64,000 bases of DNA. Origin: Aalborgiella sp963841045 (GTDB lineage: Bacteria > Pseudomonadota > Gammaproteobacteria > Burkholderiales > Burkholderiaceae_C). Numbering within the stretch: position 1 is the first letter of the stretch; each line of letters begins with the position of its first letter. A program made the position numbers and the translations under genes. A model generated the notes under the pieces. That model did not search any database. It was not told the DNA's origin and saw only the letters and a list, made by a program, of their open reading frames with translations. Below are positions 53,682 through 63,828 of the stretch, one piece after another. The stretch spans positions 372,001 to 436,000 of the forward strand of contig CAWJBD010000001.1 of NCBI GenBank assembly GCA_963841045.1, read 5' to 3'.

Positions 53682-56600
53682 CTACACCAAAACACGCTCT
53701 ATGCCGCCATTGTTGGCGCTGGCCACATACTCTGGCATCCAATCTTTACCGAGAAGCTGATTCGCCATTTCAACCACGATGTAATCGGCCTCTAGCAAGC
53801 CGGCTTTCAAGTCGTCTTGGTAGCGGTTCAAGCCCATCAAACAACTTGGGCAGCTGGTCAAAATTTTCACATTGGCTTGTGCGGCGACTGCGCCTGTATC
53901 GCGCAAGGCCAATTCGCCTTTGCGAATTTCTTCTTCTTTGCGAAAGCGAATTTGTGTCGAAATATCGGGGCGTGACGACGCCAAGCCACCACTTTCACCA
54001 CAGCAACGGTCACTTAACAGTACTTTGTCGCCCATCAATGCCTTCACCGTTTTCATCGGCGCTTGTGTTTTCATGGGCGTGTGGCAAGGGTCATGGTAGA
54101 GGTAGCCATTGCCTGACTTATCACCCAATGTCACGCCTTTTTCGAGCAGGAATTCATGGATATCGATGATGCGGCTGCCAGGGAAAATCTTGTCAAATTG
54201 ATAACTTTGCAACTGGTCATAGCACGTGCCGCAACTGACGACCACGGTTTTAATGTCCAGGTAATTCAGCGTGTTGGCAACGCGGTGGAAAAGCACTCGG
54301 TTGTCGGTGATGATTTTGTCGGCTTCGTCGAATTGACCGCTGCCCTTTTGCGGGTAGCCACAGCACAAATAGCCCGGCGGCAACACGGTTTGCACACCCG
54401 CGTGCCACAGCATGGCTTGGGTGGCCAAACCCACTTGGCTGAACAAGCGCTCAGAGCCGCAGCCAGGGAAATAAAACACCGCCTCCGAATCCACCGTGGT
54501 GTTTTGCGGGTTGCGAATGATGGGCACGTAGTCTTTGTTTTCAATGTCCAACAAAGCGCGCGCGGTGCGCTTGGGCAAGCCTGCAGGCATTTTTTTGTTG
54601 ACGAAATGAATCACCTGCTCTTTCAAAGGAGCGACACCCAAACTGGCGGGTGGCAAATTGGTTTGCTGGCGAGCCAACAATTTGAAGACGCGATTGCCCA
54701 AGCGCTGCGCTTTGAAGCTGAGATTCGTCAAGGCATGACCAAAACGTATCGCCCCGGGGCTGGCTGTGCCAATGAACCAAGCTTGAAACTCGGCGGCAGG
54801 TCGCCAGCTTTTCTTGCCCATTTTGCGCAGCAAGTTGCGCATGTTCATGCTCACATCACCAAAGTCAATGTTGACAGGGCATGGCGTTAAACACTTGTGG
54901 CACACGGTGCAATGGTCCGCCACGTCTTCAAATTCTTGCCAGTGTTTGATGCTGACACCACGGCGTGTTTGTTCTTCGTACAAAAAGGCTTCTACCAACA
55001 ATGAAGTCGCCAAAATTTTGTTGCGTGGGCTGTACAGTAAATTGGCGCGCGGCACGTGCGTGCTGCACACAGGCTTGCATTTGCCGCAGCGCAAACAGTC
55101 TTTCACGCTGGCCGAAATCGCACCAATGTCGCTTTGTTGCATGATGATGGATTCATGCCCCATGAGTCCAAAACTAGGCGTATAAGCATTGGTTAAATCG
55201 GCCACCAAGTTGTCTGCAATGTGCGGCAAACCGTCCGTTTTTCGGCGTTTCGATTGCTTAGATTGCTCTACTTTTTGTAGCGAATGATTCACCAGCAAAC
55301 TTTTGCGCAAAAGCTTGCCTTTGTTGAACCGCCCTTCAGGGTCGACGCGCTGTTTGTAATCGGCAAAGGGTTGCAATTCAGCGTCAGTCAGAAACTCCAG
55401 CTTGGTGATGCCAATGCCGTGCTCGCCTGAAATCACACCGTCCAAACTGCGCGCCAGCACCATGATGCGCGCCACCGCTTTGTGCGCGGTTTGCAACATG
55501 TCGTAGTCATCACTGTTAACGGGGATGTTGGTATGCACATTGCCATCACCCGCGTGCATGTGCAAAGCCACCCAGACTCGGCCTTTGAGTACGCGTTGGT
55601 GAATGGCATTGCATTCTTCTAAGATGGGCGCAAAAGCCAAGCCGGTGAACAAGGCTTGCAAAGGCGTGCGGATATCTGTTTTCCAGCTGGCACGCAGGCT
55701 GTGCGATTGCAGTTGTGGGAACAAGGCATCCACATCATCCAACCAAGTCTGCCAAGTTGCTCGAACGTCAGCTACCAATGCCAGTGCCTGCGTCACGCGG
55801 TCGTCCAGCAATTCACCAGATGCCAATTCAGCGGCGTCATCCACACGGCCCAGCGGCAATTTGTCTTGTTTGAAAAATGCGGTCAAGGCATCACACAGCT
55901 TGAGTTTGTTTTGCAAACTCAGCTCGATGTTGATGCGCTCAATGCCGTCGGTGTACTCCGCCATACGAGGCAAGGGAATCACCACGTCTTCGTTGATTTT
56001 GAATGCGTTGGTGTGTTTGGAAATGGCCGCCGCGCGTTTGCGGTCCAACCAAAACTTATGCCGTGCTTCAGGGCTGATGGCAATGAAACCTTCACCATTG
56101 CGTGAATTGGCAATGCGCACCACTTCGGATGTGACGCGCGCCACATCGTCGGCATCATCGCCTGCAATGTCGCCAATCAAAACCATTTTGGGCAAACCAT
56201 TGCTGGGTAGCCGGTGTGGGCACGTTTGGATTTGGTGGCGTAACCCACGGCTTTCAAATAGCGGTCGTCCAAGTGCTCTAGGCCGGCCAGCACGGTGCCA
56301 GAACCTTCCCCTTTTTCGCCCCGTTTTTGCAAGGCGAACATATAGTCTTTGATTTCCACAATGCTGGGCACTGCGTCTTTGGTGTTGCCAAAAAATTCCA
56401 AGCATACGGTGCGTGTGTGCTGTGGCATGCGGTGCACAATCCAGCGTGCACTGGTGATCAAGCCGTCACAGCCTTCTTTTTGAATACCAGGCAAGCCACT
56501 TAAAAATTTGTCGGTAACGTCTTTACCCAAACCTTCTTTGCGAAACGATGGGCCGGCAATGTCCAAGCGTTCGGTGCGAATCAGCTTTTTACCGTCGGCT

Positions 56601-57667
56601 TCAAAATAATTCAATTCAAAACTGGCGACTTCGGCATCGTGGATTTTGCCCAGATTGTGGTTCTGCCTTGTCACTTCCAGCCATTGGGCATCGGGTGTCA
56701 CCATGCGCCAGCTGGCCAAATTGTCGAGTGCAGTCCCCCACAACACGGCTTTTTTGCCGCCGGCGTTCATGGCGATGTTGCCACCAATGCAACTGGCTTC
56801 GGCTGATGTGGGGTCAACCGCAAAGACAAAGCCCGCACGCTCGGCCGCATTCGCCACGCGCTGTGTCACCACACCGGCTTCAGTCCAAATCGTCGCCACG
56901 GGTGTACTGTGGCCAGGCAATGTTTGCATGACCACTTCGGTCATAGCTTCCAGTTTCTCGGTGTTGATGACCGCACTTTTCCAAGTCAGGGGAATTGCAC
57001 CACCGGTATAACCTGTGCCGCCGCCGCGTGGGATGATGGTCAACCCCAGCTCGATACAGCCTTTCACCAAGCCAGCCATTTCCGCTTCAGAATCGGGTGT
57101 CAGCACCACAAATGGGTATTCCACGCGCCAATCGGTGGCGTCGGTGACGTGGCTGACGCGACTCAAACCATCAAACTTGATGTTGTCACTGGCTGTGAAT
57201 TTGCCCAAAGATTTATGCGTCTCTTTGCGCAAGGCGGCGGCTTTTAAGAAAATGGCATCAAATGCGGCAATGGCGTTCGCGACCAAGGATAAAAGCTCCG
57301 ATACATGCGCATCACGGCCGCTGTCCACATCGGGGGTGCGGCGCTTTTGCACTTCGCCCAAGCGGTGCTTCAATGCATCAACCAATTGCACCCGGCGTTT
57401 GGGGTTATCCAGCAAATCATCTTGCAAATAGGGGTTGCGCTGCACCACCCAAATATCGCCCAAAATCTCGTACAACATGCGTGCCGATCGACCGGTGCGG
57501 CGCTCTGCACGCAACTCATTCAGCACGGTCCACGCGCGTTCACCCAGCAAACGCACCACAATTTCACGGTCGGAAAACGAGGTGTAGTTGTAGGGAATTT
57601 CGCGAATGCGGTCGCTTGGGTGCTCGGTACTGGCTGAAGTGATGGTGCTGGTCATTGTGAAAGGCAA
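53682..57667 (-). CDS. DUF3683 FAD-linked oxidase fused to Fe-S/CCG domains, one frameshift
   Basis: A large protein of about 1,328 codons. Order: DUF3683 region (REIPYNYTSFSDREIVVRLL), FAD-binding type 4 domain (GLTIIPRGGGTGYTGGAIPL, CIGGNIAMNAGGKKAVLWGT), FAD-oxidase C domain (GDGNVHTNIPVNSDDYDML, VISGEHGIGITKLEFL), two [4Fe-4S] motifs (CLRCGKCKPVC; CTVCHKCLTPCP), then two CCG domains (FPGCGSERLF...CCG; HDPCH...DRCCGESGG). One base is missing near 56210, where AVGYATKSKRAHTG changes frame into NGLPKMVLIGDIAG. It resembles D-2-hydroxyacid/glycolate oxidases with built-in electron transfer; substrate not certain. An imperfect 15-bp tandem duplication coincides with the shift. Confidence 0.9.
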
Positions 57668-57746
57668 AGTGCATGCAAAAGGCAGGCACTGAATTCGTAA
57701 ACCGTTGATTTTAGTACCCTTACAGACTCATCATCGGTTTTCTAAT

Positions 57747-57800
57747 GGATAACCCGACTTACAACCGACATATTGCTGTGGTCAAATAAATCGGTTATCC
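57747..57800. promoter_or_regulatory. Inverted repeat upstream of ugpB
   Basis: GGATAACCCGA (57747-57757) is the inverted partner of TCGGTTATCC (57791-57800), with a one-base bulge and a 33-bp spacer. It lies 69-122 bp before the ugpB ATG. Two half-sites about four helical turns apart could be a looping operator, or fold as RNA. The regulator is unknown. Confidence 0.4.
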
Positions 57801-57868
57801 CTGATGGGGCACGCCATACGGTCGTGTACCATTGAATCGCAATTTTCTGTACTTTAAGGAGATTTTCA

Positions 57869-59185
57869 ATGAAAAAACTGATCAAAATCAGCGCACTGGC
57901 TGCTGTGTTGGGCTTTGGCAGCCTGACAGCGCAAGCACAAACCGAAGTTCAATGGTGGCATTCCATGACCGCCGTAAATGGCGAATGGGTCAACGATTTG
58001 GCTAAAAACTTCAATGCCAGCCAAAAAGAATACAAAATTGTGCCCACTTTCAAAGGCACATACGATGAATCAATGACCGCTGCGGTTGCCGCCTTCCGCG
58101 CGGGCAACGCACCGCATATTTTGCAAGTGTTTGAAGTGGGTACCGCCACCATGATGGCCAGCAAGGGCGCTATCGTCCCCGTTGCGCAAGTGATGAAAGA
58201 TGCGGGCGAAAAATTTGACCCAACAGCTTACGTTTCAGCCGTTGCGGGGTATTACACCGCACCGAATGGACAAATGCTGTCTTTCCCATTCAACAGCTCG
58301 ACCACCATTTTTTACGTCAACAAAGATGCGTTCAAAGCCGCTGGTATTGACACTGTGAAACTGCCCAGCACCTGGCCTGAAGTGGCATTGGCAGCCGCCA
58401 AATTGAAAGCCAGCGGTCACAAATGCCCATTCACCACCGCATGGCAAGGTTGGACGCAGTTAGAAAGTTTCTCTGCTTGGCACAACGTCGAATTTGCCAC
58501 TAAGAACAACGGTTTGTCTGGCTTGGATGCACGCATGAAGGTCAATTCACCGCTGCACGTACGCCACATCGAAAACTTGGCAAACATGTCCAAACAAGGT
58601 TTGTTCATCTACAAAGGCCGTGGCAATGTGCCTGAAGCCAGTTTCGTTTCTGGTGAATGCGCCATGATCACCACTTCAGCTGGTTTCTATGGCAACGTGG
58701 CTAAAAATGCCAAGTTTGCTTATGCCTTGAGCACCATGCCCTACTACCCTGATGTGCCAGGCGCACCGCAAAACACCGTCATTGGTGGCGCCAGTTTGTG
58801 GGTCATGTCTGGCAAAAAACCAGCTGAATACAAAGGCGTAGCCAAATTCTTCAGCTATTTGTCCAGCCCTGAAGTACAGTCTGCCAGCCACAAGCGCACC
58901 GGCTACTTGCCCATTACCAATGCCGCTTACAAGTTGACTGAAGCATCTGGCTTTTACAAAGAAAAACCAGGTACTGACATTGCGGTTTCACAAATGATTC
59001 GCAAAGTGACCGACAAGAGCCGCGGCATTCGCTTGGGTAACTATGTGCAGATTCGTGCGGTGGAAGACGAAGAATTGGAAAAAGTGTGGGGCGGCAAGCA
59101 AACTGCCAAAGAAGCACTGGACGCCATCGTCACCCGTGGCAATGAGCACTTGGCACGCTTTGAAGCCGCAAACAAAGGCAAATAA
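57869..59185 (+). CDS. ugpB: sn-glycerol-3-phosphate ABC transporter, substrate-binding protein
   Basis: A 438-residue periplasmic receptor with a signal peptide (KKLIKISALAAVLGFGSLTA, cleavage near AQA-QT). Signatures include VQWWHSMTAVNGEWVNDLAK, FNSSTTIFYVNKDAFKAAGI and NTVIGGASLWVMSGKKPAEY, as in UgpB. AAGGAGA lies before the ATG. It opens the ugpB-A-E-C set. A dispersed element separates it from ugpA, which may allow high receptor and lower permease expression. Confidence 0.95.
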   Translation: MKKLIKISALAAVLGFGSLTAQAQTEVQWWHSMTAVNGEWVNDLAKNFNASQKEYKIVPTFKGTYDESMTAAVAAFRAGNAPHILQVFEVGTATMMASKGAIVPVAQVMKDAGEKFDPTAYVSAVAGYYTAPNGQMLSFPFNSSTTIFYVNKDAFKAAGIDTVKLPSTWPEVALAAAKLKASGHKCPFTTAWQGWTQLESFSAWHNVEFATKNNGLSGLDARMKVNSPLHVRHIENLANMSKQGLFIYKGRGNVPEASFVSGECAMITTSAGFYGNVAKNAKFAYALSTMPYYPDVPGAPQNTVIGGASLWVMSGKKPAEYKGVAKFFSYLSSPEVQSASHKRTGYLPITNAAYKLTEASGFYKEKPGTDIAVSQMIRKVTDKSRGIRLGNYVQIRAVEDEELEKVWGGKQTAKEALDAIVTRGNEHLARFEAANKGK

Positions 59186-59208
59186 GAACCATCGTCCGAA
59201 TCCTAGTA

Positions 59209-59277
59209 TGCTATAACTTATGTAGCATACTAGGCAATCAATACGCCGGCTACAGCCATATTTTTCATATATTTTTA
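59209..59277 (+). repeat. Dispersed element, copy 13, between ugpB and ugpA
   Basis: Forward copy with an extended stem: GTATGCTATAACTTATGTAG and CATAC, then TAGGCAATCAATACGCCGGC, TACAGCC, ATATTTTTCATATATTTTT. It fills the only large gap inside the ugp operon and ends 6 bp before the ugpA start. Confidence 0.92.
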
Positions 59278-59283
59278 TAGTTT

Positions 59284-60166
59284 GTGGAAAAACGCGTTCA
59301 ATTCAAATCATCTTGGCTGCCTTGGGCGTTGATAGCGCCACAGGTGATTATCATCAGCGTTTTCTTTTTTTGGCCTGCTGCTCAAGCGGTACTGCAATCC
59401 TTTCAATTGCAAGATGCATTTGGCACGTCCACTGAATGGGTGGGCTTGGACAATTTCAAACGTTTGTGGAACGACGCGGGTTACCTGGCTTCGTTTAAAA
59501 CGACTGCCATTTTTTCTATCTTGGTCGCAGTTTTGGGTATTGGTTTGTCCTTGACATTGGCAATTTTTGCCGACCGCATCATCAAAGGCGCACTGGGTTA
59601 CAAAACCATGCTGATCGTGCCTTATGCCGTTGCACCTGCAGTGGCAGGCGTATTGTGGGTCTTCATGTTTTCACCTTCATTGGGTGTGGTCTCTTTTGCT
59701 TTGGGTAAATTGGGTTTTGACTGGAACCACTATTTGAATGGCACGCATGCCATGACGCTGATTGTGTTGGCCGCCGTTTGGAAACAAATTTCATACAACT
59801 TTTTGTTCTTTTTGGCTGGCTTGCAATCGATTCCCAAATCACTGATAGAAGCAGCCGCCATTGATGGCGCTAAACCGTGGCGACGCTTTTGGTCGATTCA
59901 GTTTCCGCTGTTATCGCCCACCACGTTCTTTCTTGTTGGTCATCAACATTGTGTATGCCTTTTTCGACACCTTTGCCATCGTCGACGCCACCACCCACGG
60001 CGGCCCTGGGCAAGAGACATCGATATTGGTATACAAAGTGTATTACGACGGCTTCAAAGCCATGGACATGGGCGGCAGCGCCGCGCAGTCGGTGGTGCTG
60101 ATGACCATCGTGGTGGCACTTACCGTGATTCAGTTTCGCTTTGTAGAGAAAAAGGTGAACTATTAA
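59284..60166 (+). CDS. ugpA: sn-glycerol-3-phosphate ABC transporter permease UgpA, one frameshift
   Basis: About 294 residues after correction, GTG start. Inner-membrane permease with six helices. Motifs: LPWALIAPQVIIISVFFFWP at the N-terminus and the EAA loop LIEAAAIDGAKPWRRFWSIQ. One extra T in the TTT/CTT stretch near 59933 shifts the frame; corrected text is FPLLSPTTFFLLVINIVYAF and then GGPGQETSILVYKVYYDGFK to VEKKVNY. It follows ugpB after a dispersed element and precedes ugpE after a GC-rich palindrome. Confidence 0.92.
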
Positions 60167-60169
60167 ATG

Positions 60170-60254
60170 AAGCCCCCACGCTTGTCACTTCGTGTACTGC
60201 GCTGCCCCCCGAGTGGGCCGTGCCTTGCTTGGGGCGGCCCGGCGCTGCGGCTTA
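60170..60254. repeat. GC-rich palindromic element between ugpA and ugpE
   Basis: A strongly GC-rich stretch, unlike its surroundings, containing the inverted parts GCGCTGCCCCCC/GGGGCGGCCCGGCGC around a short loop. Similar hairpin units are common between genes in Comamonadaceae. It fills most of the 104-bp gap between the two permease genes. Confidence 0.7.
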
Positions 60255-60270
60255 ATTTCGCAAGCTCAAT

Positions 60271-61122
60271 ATGGTAGAACGCAGTCCATTTCTAACTTTT
60301 CTGGCGCACGCCATCATGTGGGCGGGCGTGTTGATTGTGGCTTTTCCTTTGTATTTGGCCTTCGTTGCATCCACCCACACAGCGCAAGAAATTGTGCAAG
60401 CGCCCATGCCATTGTTGCCCGGCAATTACATGTGGGAAACCTACAGCAAAGCACTCTTGGGTGGCGGTGCGGGCGGTGGCTCTAAAGCACCGGTCGCGCA
60501 CATGATGTGGGTGAGTTTGGTGTCAGCACTGGTCATCACTTTTGGCAAGATTGCGATTTCATTGTTGTCGGCTTTTGCCATTGTGTATTTCCGCTTTCCG
60601 TTCAAAAACTTTTTCTTTTGGGCGATTTTCATCACCTTGATGCTGCCAGTCGAAGTGCGCATTGGCCCCACTTACAAAGTTGTTTCCGATCTGGGCATGC
60701 TCAATTCCTACGCGGGCTTAACGATACCGCTGATAGCATCTGCCACGGCCACTTTTCTGTTCCGTCAATTCTTCATGTCGGTGCCTGACGAACTGGTAGA
60801 AGCTGCGCGCATGGACGGTGCCAGCCCCATGCGCTTTTTTTGGGATGTGCTCTTGCCCTTGACCAAAACATCCATCGCCGCACTGTTTGTGATTCAATTC
60901 ATTTACGGTTGGAACCAATACCTGTGGCCTCTGTTGGCCACCACCACCGAAGACATGTACCCCGTGGTGGTGGGCATCAAGATGATGGTGGCCGGTGGTG
61001 ATTCGCAAAACGAATGGAACGTGGTCATGGCCACCGCCCTCTTGGCCATGCTGCCCCCCGCCCTTGTGGTGGTGTTGATGCAAAAATGGTTTGTAAAAGG
61101 TTTGGTAGATACTGAAAAATAA
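60271..61122 (+). CDS. ugpE: sn-glycerol-3-phosphate ABC transporter permease UgpE
   Basis: A 283-residue inner-membrane permease, intact. N-terminal AHAIMWAGVLIVAFPLYLAF, the EAA loop LVEAARMDGASPMRFFWDVL and the typical C-terminus VVLMQKWFVKGLVDTEK. It pairs with UgpA to form the channel. ugpC starts 3 bp after its stop. Confidence 0.95.
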   Translation: MVERSPFLTFLAHAIMWAGVLIVAFPLYLAFVASTHTAQEIVQAPMPLLPGNYMWETYSKALLGGGAGGGSKAPVAHMMWVSLVSALVITFGKIAISLLSAFAIVYFRFPFKNFFFWAIFITLMLPVEVRIGPTYKVVSDLGMLNSYAGLTIPLIASATATFLFRQFFMSVPDELVEAARMDGASPMRFFWDVLLPLTKTSIAALFVIQFIYGWNQYLWPLLATTTEDMYPVVVGIKMMVAGGDSQNEWNVVMATALLAMLPPALVVVLMQKWFVKGLVDTEK

Positions 61123-61124
61123 TT

Positions 61125-62138
61125 ATGGCTTCCATCTCCCTCAAAAACATCATCAAACGTTACGGCAATGCCAAAACGGGCACCCAAGTGATTCACGGCG
61201 TGAATGCCGAAATAGCCGATGGCGAATTCATTGTCATCGTGGGGCCTTCAGGTTGCGGCAAATCAACACTCTTGCGCATGGTGGCGGGTTTGGAAGAAAT
61301 TTCAGGCGGCGAAATCAGCATTGGCAACCGCGTGGTGAACGATTTAGAACCAGCCGAACGCGACATTGCCATGGTGTTTCAAAACTATGCGCTGTACCCA
61401 CACATGAGCGTGTTTGACAACATGGCCTATGGTTTAAAGATCGCCAAAGTGCCCAAAGACGAAATCAAAACCCGTGTCGACAAAGCTGCCAAAATTTTAG
61501 AGCTGGGCAATTTGCTGGACCGCAAACCACGCGATATGTCGGGCGGCCAACGCCAACGTGTCGCCATGGGGCGCGCCATTGTGCGGCAACCACAGGTGTT
61601 TTTGTTTGATGAACCTTTGTCCAATTTAGACGCCAAACTGCGTGCTCAAACGCGTTTGGAAATTCAAAAACTGCACCGCGAATTAGGCATCACTTCGCTG
61701 TTCGTCACCCACGACCAAGTGGAAGCCATGACTTTGGCACAGCGCATGATGGTGATGAACGCTGGCGTGATGGAACAATTTGGCACACCTGAAGAGGTCT
61801 ACAACCGCCCTGCCAGCACGTTTGTGGCCAGCTTCATGGGCTCACCCCCCATGAACTTGCTCAAAGCAGCACCGGGTGTGAAAGCTGGCCAAATTTTGGG
61901 AGTAAGACCTGAACATTTGGATATCACCTCCAGCGGTCAAGGTTGGGCTTTGCAAGTTGAGGCCATTGAACTCTTGGGTGCTGAACGTTTGTTGTACTGT
62001 TTGCATGGGGATGAACGCGTCATCATACGTGTCGATGAAAACCAAGCCACGCCAAGCATTGGTAGCACGGTTTCTGCCGCACCACGCGCAGACAAAGTGC
62101 ATCATTTTGATGCGGTATCAGGGAAGCGCGTATCGTAA
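61125..62138 (+). CDS. ugpC: sn-glycerol-3-phosphate ABC transporter ATP-binding protein UgpC
   Basis: A 337-residue ATPase of the MalK/UgpC type. Walker A GPSGCGKST, Q-loop MVFQNYALYPHMSV, signature MSGGQRQRVAMGRAIV, Walker B FLFDEPLSNLDAKLR, switch His in LFVTHDQVEAMTLA. The C-terminal regulatory (TOBE) domain begins near residue 240 (LGVRPEHLDI). It is shorter than E. coli UgpC by about 20 residues at the end. Energises G3P uptake. Confidence 0.95.
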   Translation: MASISLKNIIKRYGNAKTGTQVIHGVNAEIADGEFIVIVGPSGCGKSTLLRMVAGLEEISGGEISIGNRVVNDLEPAERDIAMVFQNYALYPHMSVFDNMAYGLKIAKVPKDEIKTRVDKAAKILELGNLLDRKPRDMSGGQRQRVAMGRAIVRQPQVFLFDEPLSNLDAKLRAQTRLEIQKLHRELGITSLFVTHDQVEAMTLAQRMMVMNAGVMEQFGTPEEVYNRPASTFVASFMGSPPMNLLKAAPGVKAGQILGVRPEHLDITSSGQGWALQVEAIELLGAERLLYCLHGDERVIIRVDENQATPSIGSTVSAAPRADKVHHFDAVSGKRVS

Positions 62139-62165
62139 AAACGTTTTGCAGCAATAGGCGCTGCA

Positions 62166-63083
62166 TCACAGCTTACGATTGCTGCCCAAGACCGCCGCAC
62201 CCAGTATCAAAGCGGTTGCAAGCGCAATAGGCCAGTCAAAATGACGGCCGGTGAAAATGAGCAGCAAGACAGTTGATGCCAGCGGCGTGATGTAGCTCAA
62301 TATGCCGATTTGACGTGCATCCCCGCGCTTCAAAGCCGCATCCCAAACATAAAACGCCAAACCCAATGGACCCAATCCCATCAGCACGAGTAAAACCCAA
62401 TCACTTTGGCTGATGCTCGTGGAAGGTTCTAACAACACATGACAGAGTAAAGACAATGCGCCCGAAACCAAGCCAAATAAACCAATCGCTGCCGTGGGAA
62501 ATCCACGTCCTTCATAGGCCAAGCGTTTGCTCATCAATGAATAGCTGGCCCAAATAAAAGCGGAGCCGAGAGCTGGCAGATAGCCCCACGCGAAGCCTTT
62601 GGCAACAATACCTTGCCAGCCATCTTTGAGTACATCTGCACCCAAAATCGCCATCGCCGCCCCAGCAAATCCCATGCATGCTGCCAGTACATGTATGCTG
62701 GTCAAACGGGTATGAGGTAAAAACAAAGGTGCCATCACCACGATGCCCAATGGCCATAAATAATTCACCAAATTTGCTTCCACAGGCGGCGCATAGCGCA
62801 AGGCAATGAACAGTAAGAAATGAAAGCCGAACAAGCCATAGATTCCCAATACCAGCGCAGAGAATGAAACTTTCCATTCTTTATAAAACGGCCATGAAAG
62901 TAGGCTGCCAATCAGCAAAGCGATACCGGTTAATAAGAAAGGGGGAATGTGCTTGAGCGACAAGCCCAACAATGCTAAAGTTGCCCACAACGCTATGGCG
63001 ATCAAAGCCAGCAGCGTGGGCGATAAAAATGACCTGGTTTTCATCGCAGCCATCATCGCACAATTTAAAAACAATCTATGCAA
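62166..63083 (-). CDS. DMT superfamily (EamA) transporter
   Basis: A 305-residue membrane protein with ten hydrophobic segments in two repeats (LLALIAIALWATLALLGLSL in the first; ILSYITPLASTVLLLIFTGR in the second). The family includes YddG-type aromatic amino acid exporters. It lies on the opposite strand between ugpC and ugpQ, splitting the ugp set. A likely start at 63050 or 63044 (nearer MKTRSFLSP) is also possible, since 63083 overlaps the ugpQ start. Confidence 0.88.
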   Translation of the reverse strand: MHRLFLNCAMMAAMKTRSFLSPTLLALIAIALWATLALLGLSLKHIPPFLLTGIALLIGSLLSWPFYKEWKVSFSALVLGIYGLFGFHFLLFIALRYAPPVEANLVNYLWPLGIVVMAPLFLPHTRLTSIHVLAACMGFAGAAMAILGADVLKDGWQGIVAKGFAWGYLPALGSAFIWASYSLMSKRLAYEGRGFPTAAIGLFGLVSGALSLLCHVLLEPSTSISQSDWVLLVLMGLGPLGLAFYVWDAALKRGDARQIGILSYITPLASTVLLLIFTGRHFDWPIALATALILGAAVLGSNRKL

Positions 63084-63827
63084 AATAGCCTAACAAACAA
63101 CTGGCCTTATCCCAAATGGATCGCACACCGTGGTGCAGGCAAATTGGCACCTGAAAACACCTTGGCTGCGTTCAAACTCGGGGCCAGTCATGGTTACCGC
63201 ATGTTTGAATGCGATGTGAAATTAAGCAGTGATGGTGTGCCATTTTTATTGCATGACAGCACTTTAGAGCGCACCACGTCTGGCCAAGGCACAGCAGGTG
63301 AATTCAGTTGGGAAGCTTTGTCCAAACTCGATGCTGGAAGCTGGCATACAGCCACATATGCCAAAGAACCCATTCCCAGTTTTACAGACATTGCGCAGTA
63401 TTGTTTGCAGAACAATTTTTTCTTGAATATTGAAATCAAACCGACACCTGGACTGGAACAACAGACCGGTGAAGTGGTGGCCAAGCAAGCGGCTGAACTA
63501 TGGAAAGACAAGGCCATACCGCCATTGTTGAGTTCATTCAGACCTGAATCGCTAATGGGCGCCCAACAAACAGCGCCGCATTTACCTCGCGCTTTGCTAT
63601 TGGACACGCTCTGGAAAGGTTGGTTAGAGACGGCTTTGATGTTGGATTGCGTTGCCATCATCTGCAACCACAAGCTGTGGGACACATCGTCCATGACACA
63701 AGCCAAAAGCGCCGAATTCAAAACCCTGAGCTATACAGTGAACGATGAAGCCACAGTGAAACGCTTGATGGATTTGGGTATTGACGGCATCATCACCGAT
63801 AAAGTGGATGTATTCTCACCACTCTAA
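63078..63827 (+). CDS. ugpQ: Glycerophosphodiester phosphodiesterase
   Basis: A 249-residue cytosolic enzyme splitting glycerophosphodiesters to glycerol 3-phosphate and alcohol. GDPD signatures: WIAHRGAGKLAPENTLAAFK (HRGxxxxxPENT), MFECDVKLSSDGVPFLLHDS with metal-binding Glu/Asp and the catalytic His, and NIEIKPTPG. The C-terminal DLGIDGIITDKVD is standard. It complements the UgpB-A-E-C uptake system, although separated from it by an opposite-strand gene. Confidence 0.95.
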   Translation: MQNSLTNNWPYPKWIAHRGAGKLAPENTLAAFKLGASHGYRMFECDVKLSSDGVPFLLHDSTLERTTSGQGTAGEFSWEALSKLDAGSWHTATYAKEPIPSFTDIAQYCLQNNFFLNIEIKPTPGLEQQTGEVVAKQAAELWKDKAIPPLLSSFRPESLMGAQQTAPHLPRALLLDTLWKGWLETALMLDCVAIICNHKLWDTSSMTQAKSAEFKTLSYTVNDEATVKRLMDLGIDGIITDKVDVFSPL

Positions 63828-63828
63828 T

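Noticed and set aside
26939..62173. Shared 15-base string GCGCTGCATCACAGC after lolB and near the ugpC end
   Set aside because: A match of this length is expected about once or twice by chance in 64 kb, and there is no further similarity around it.
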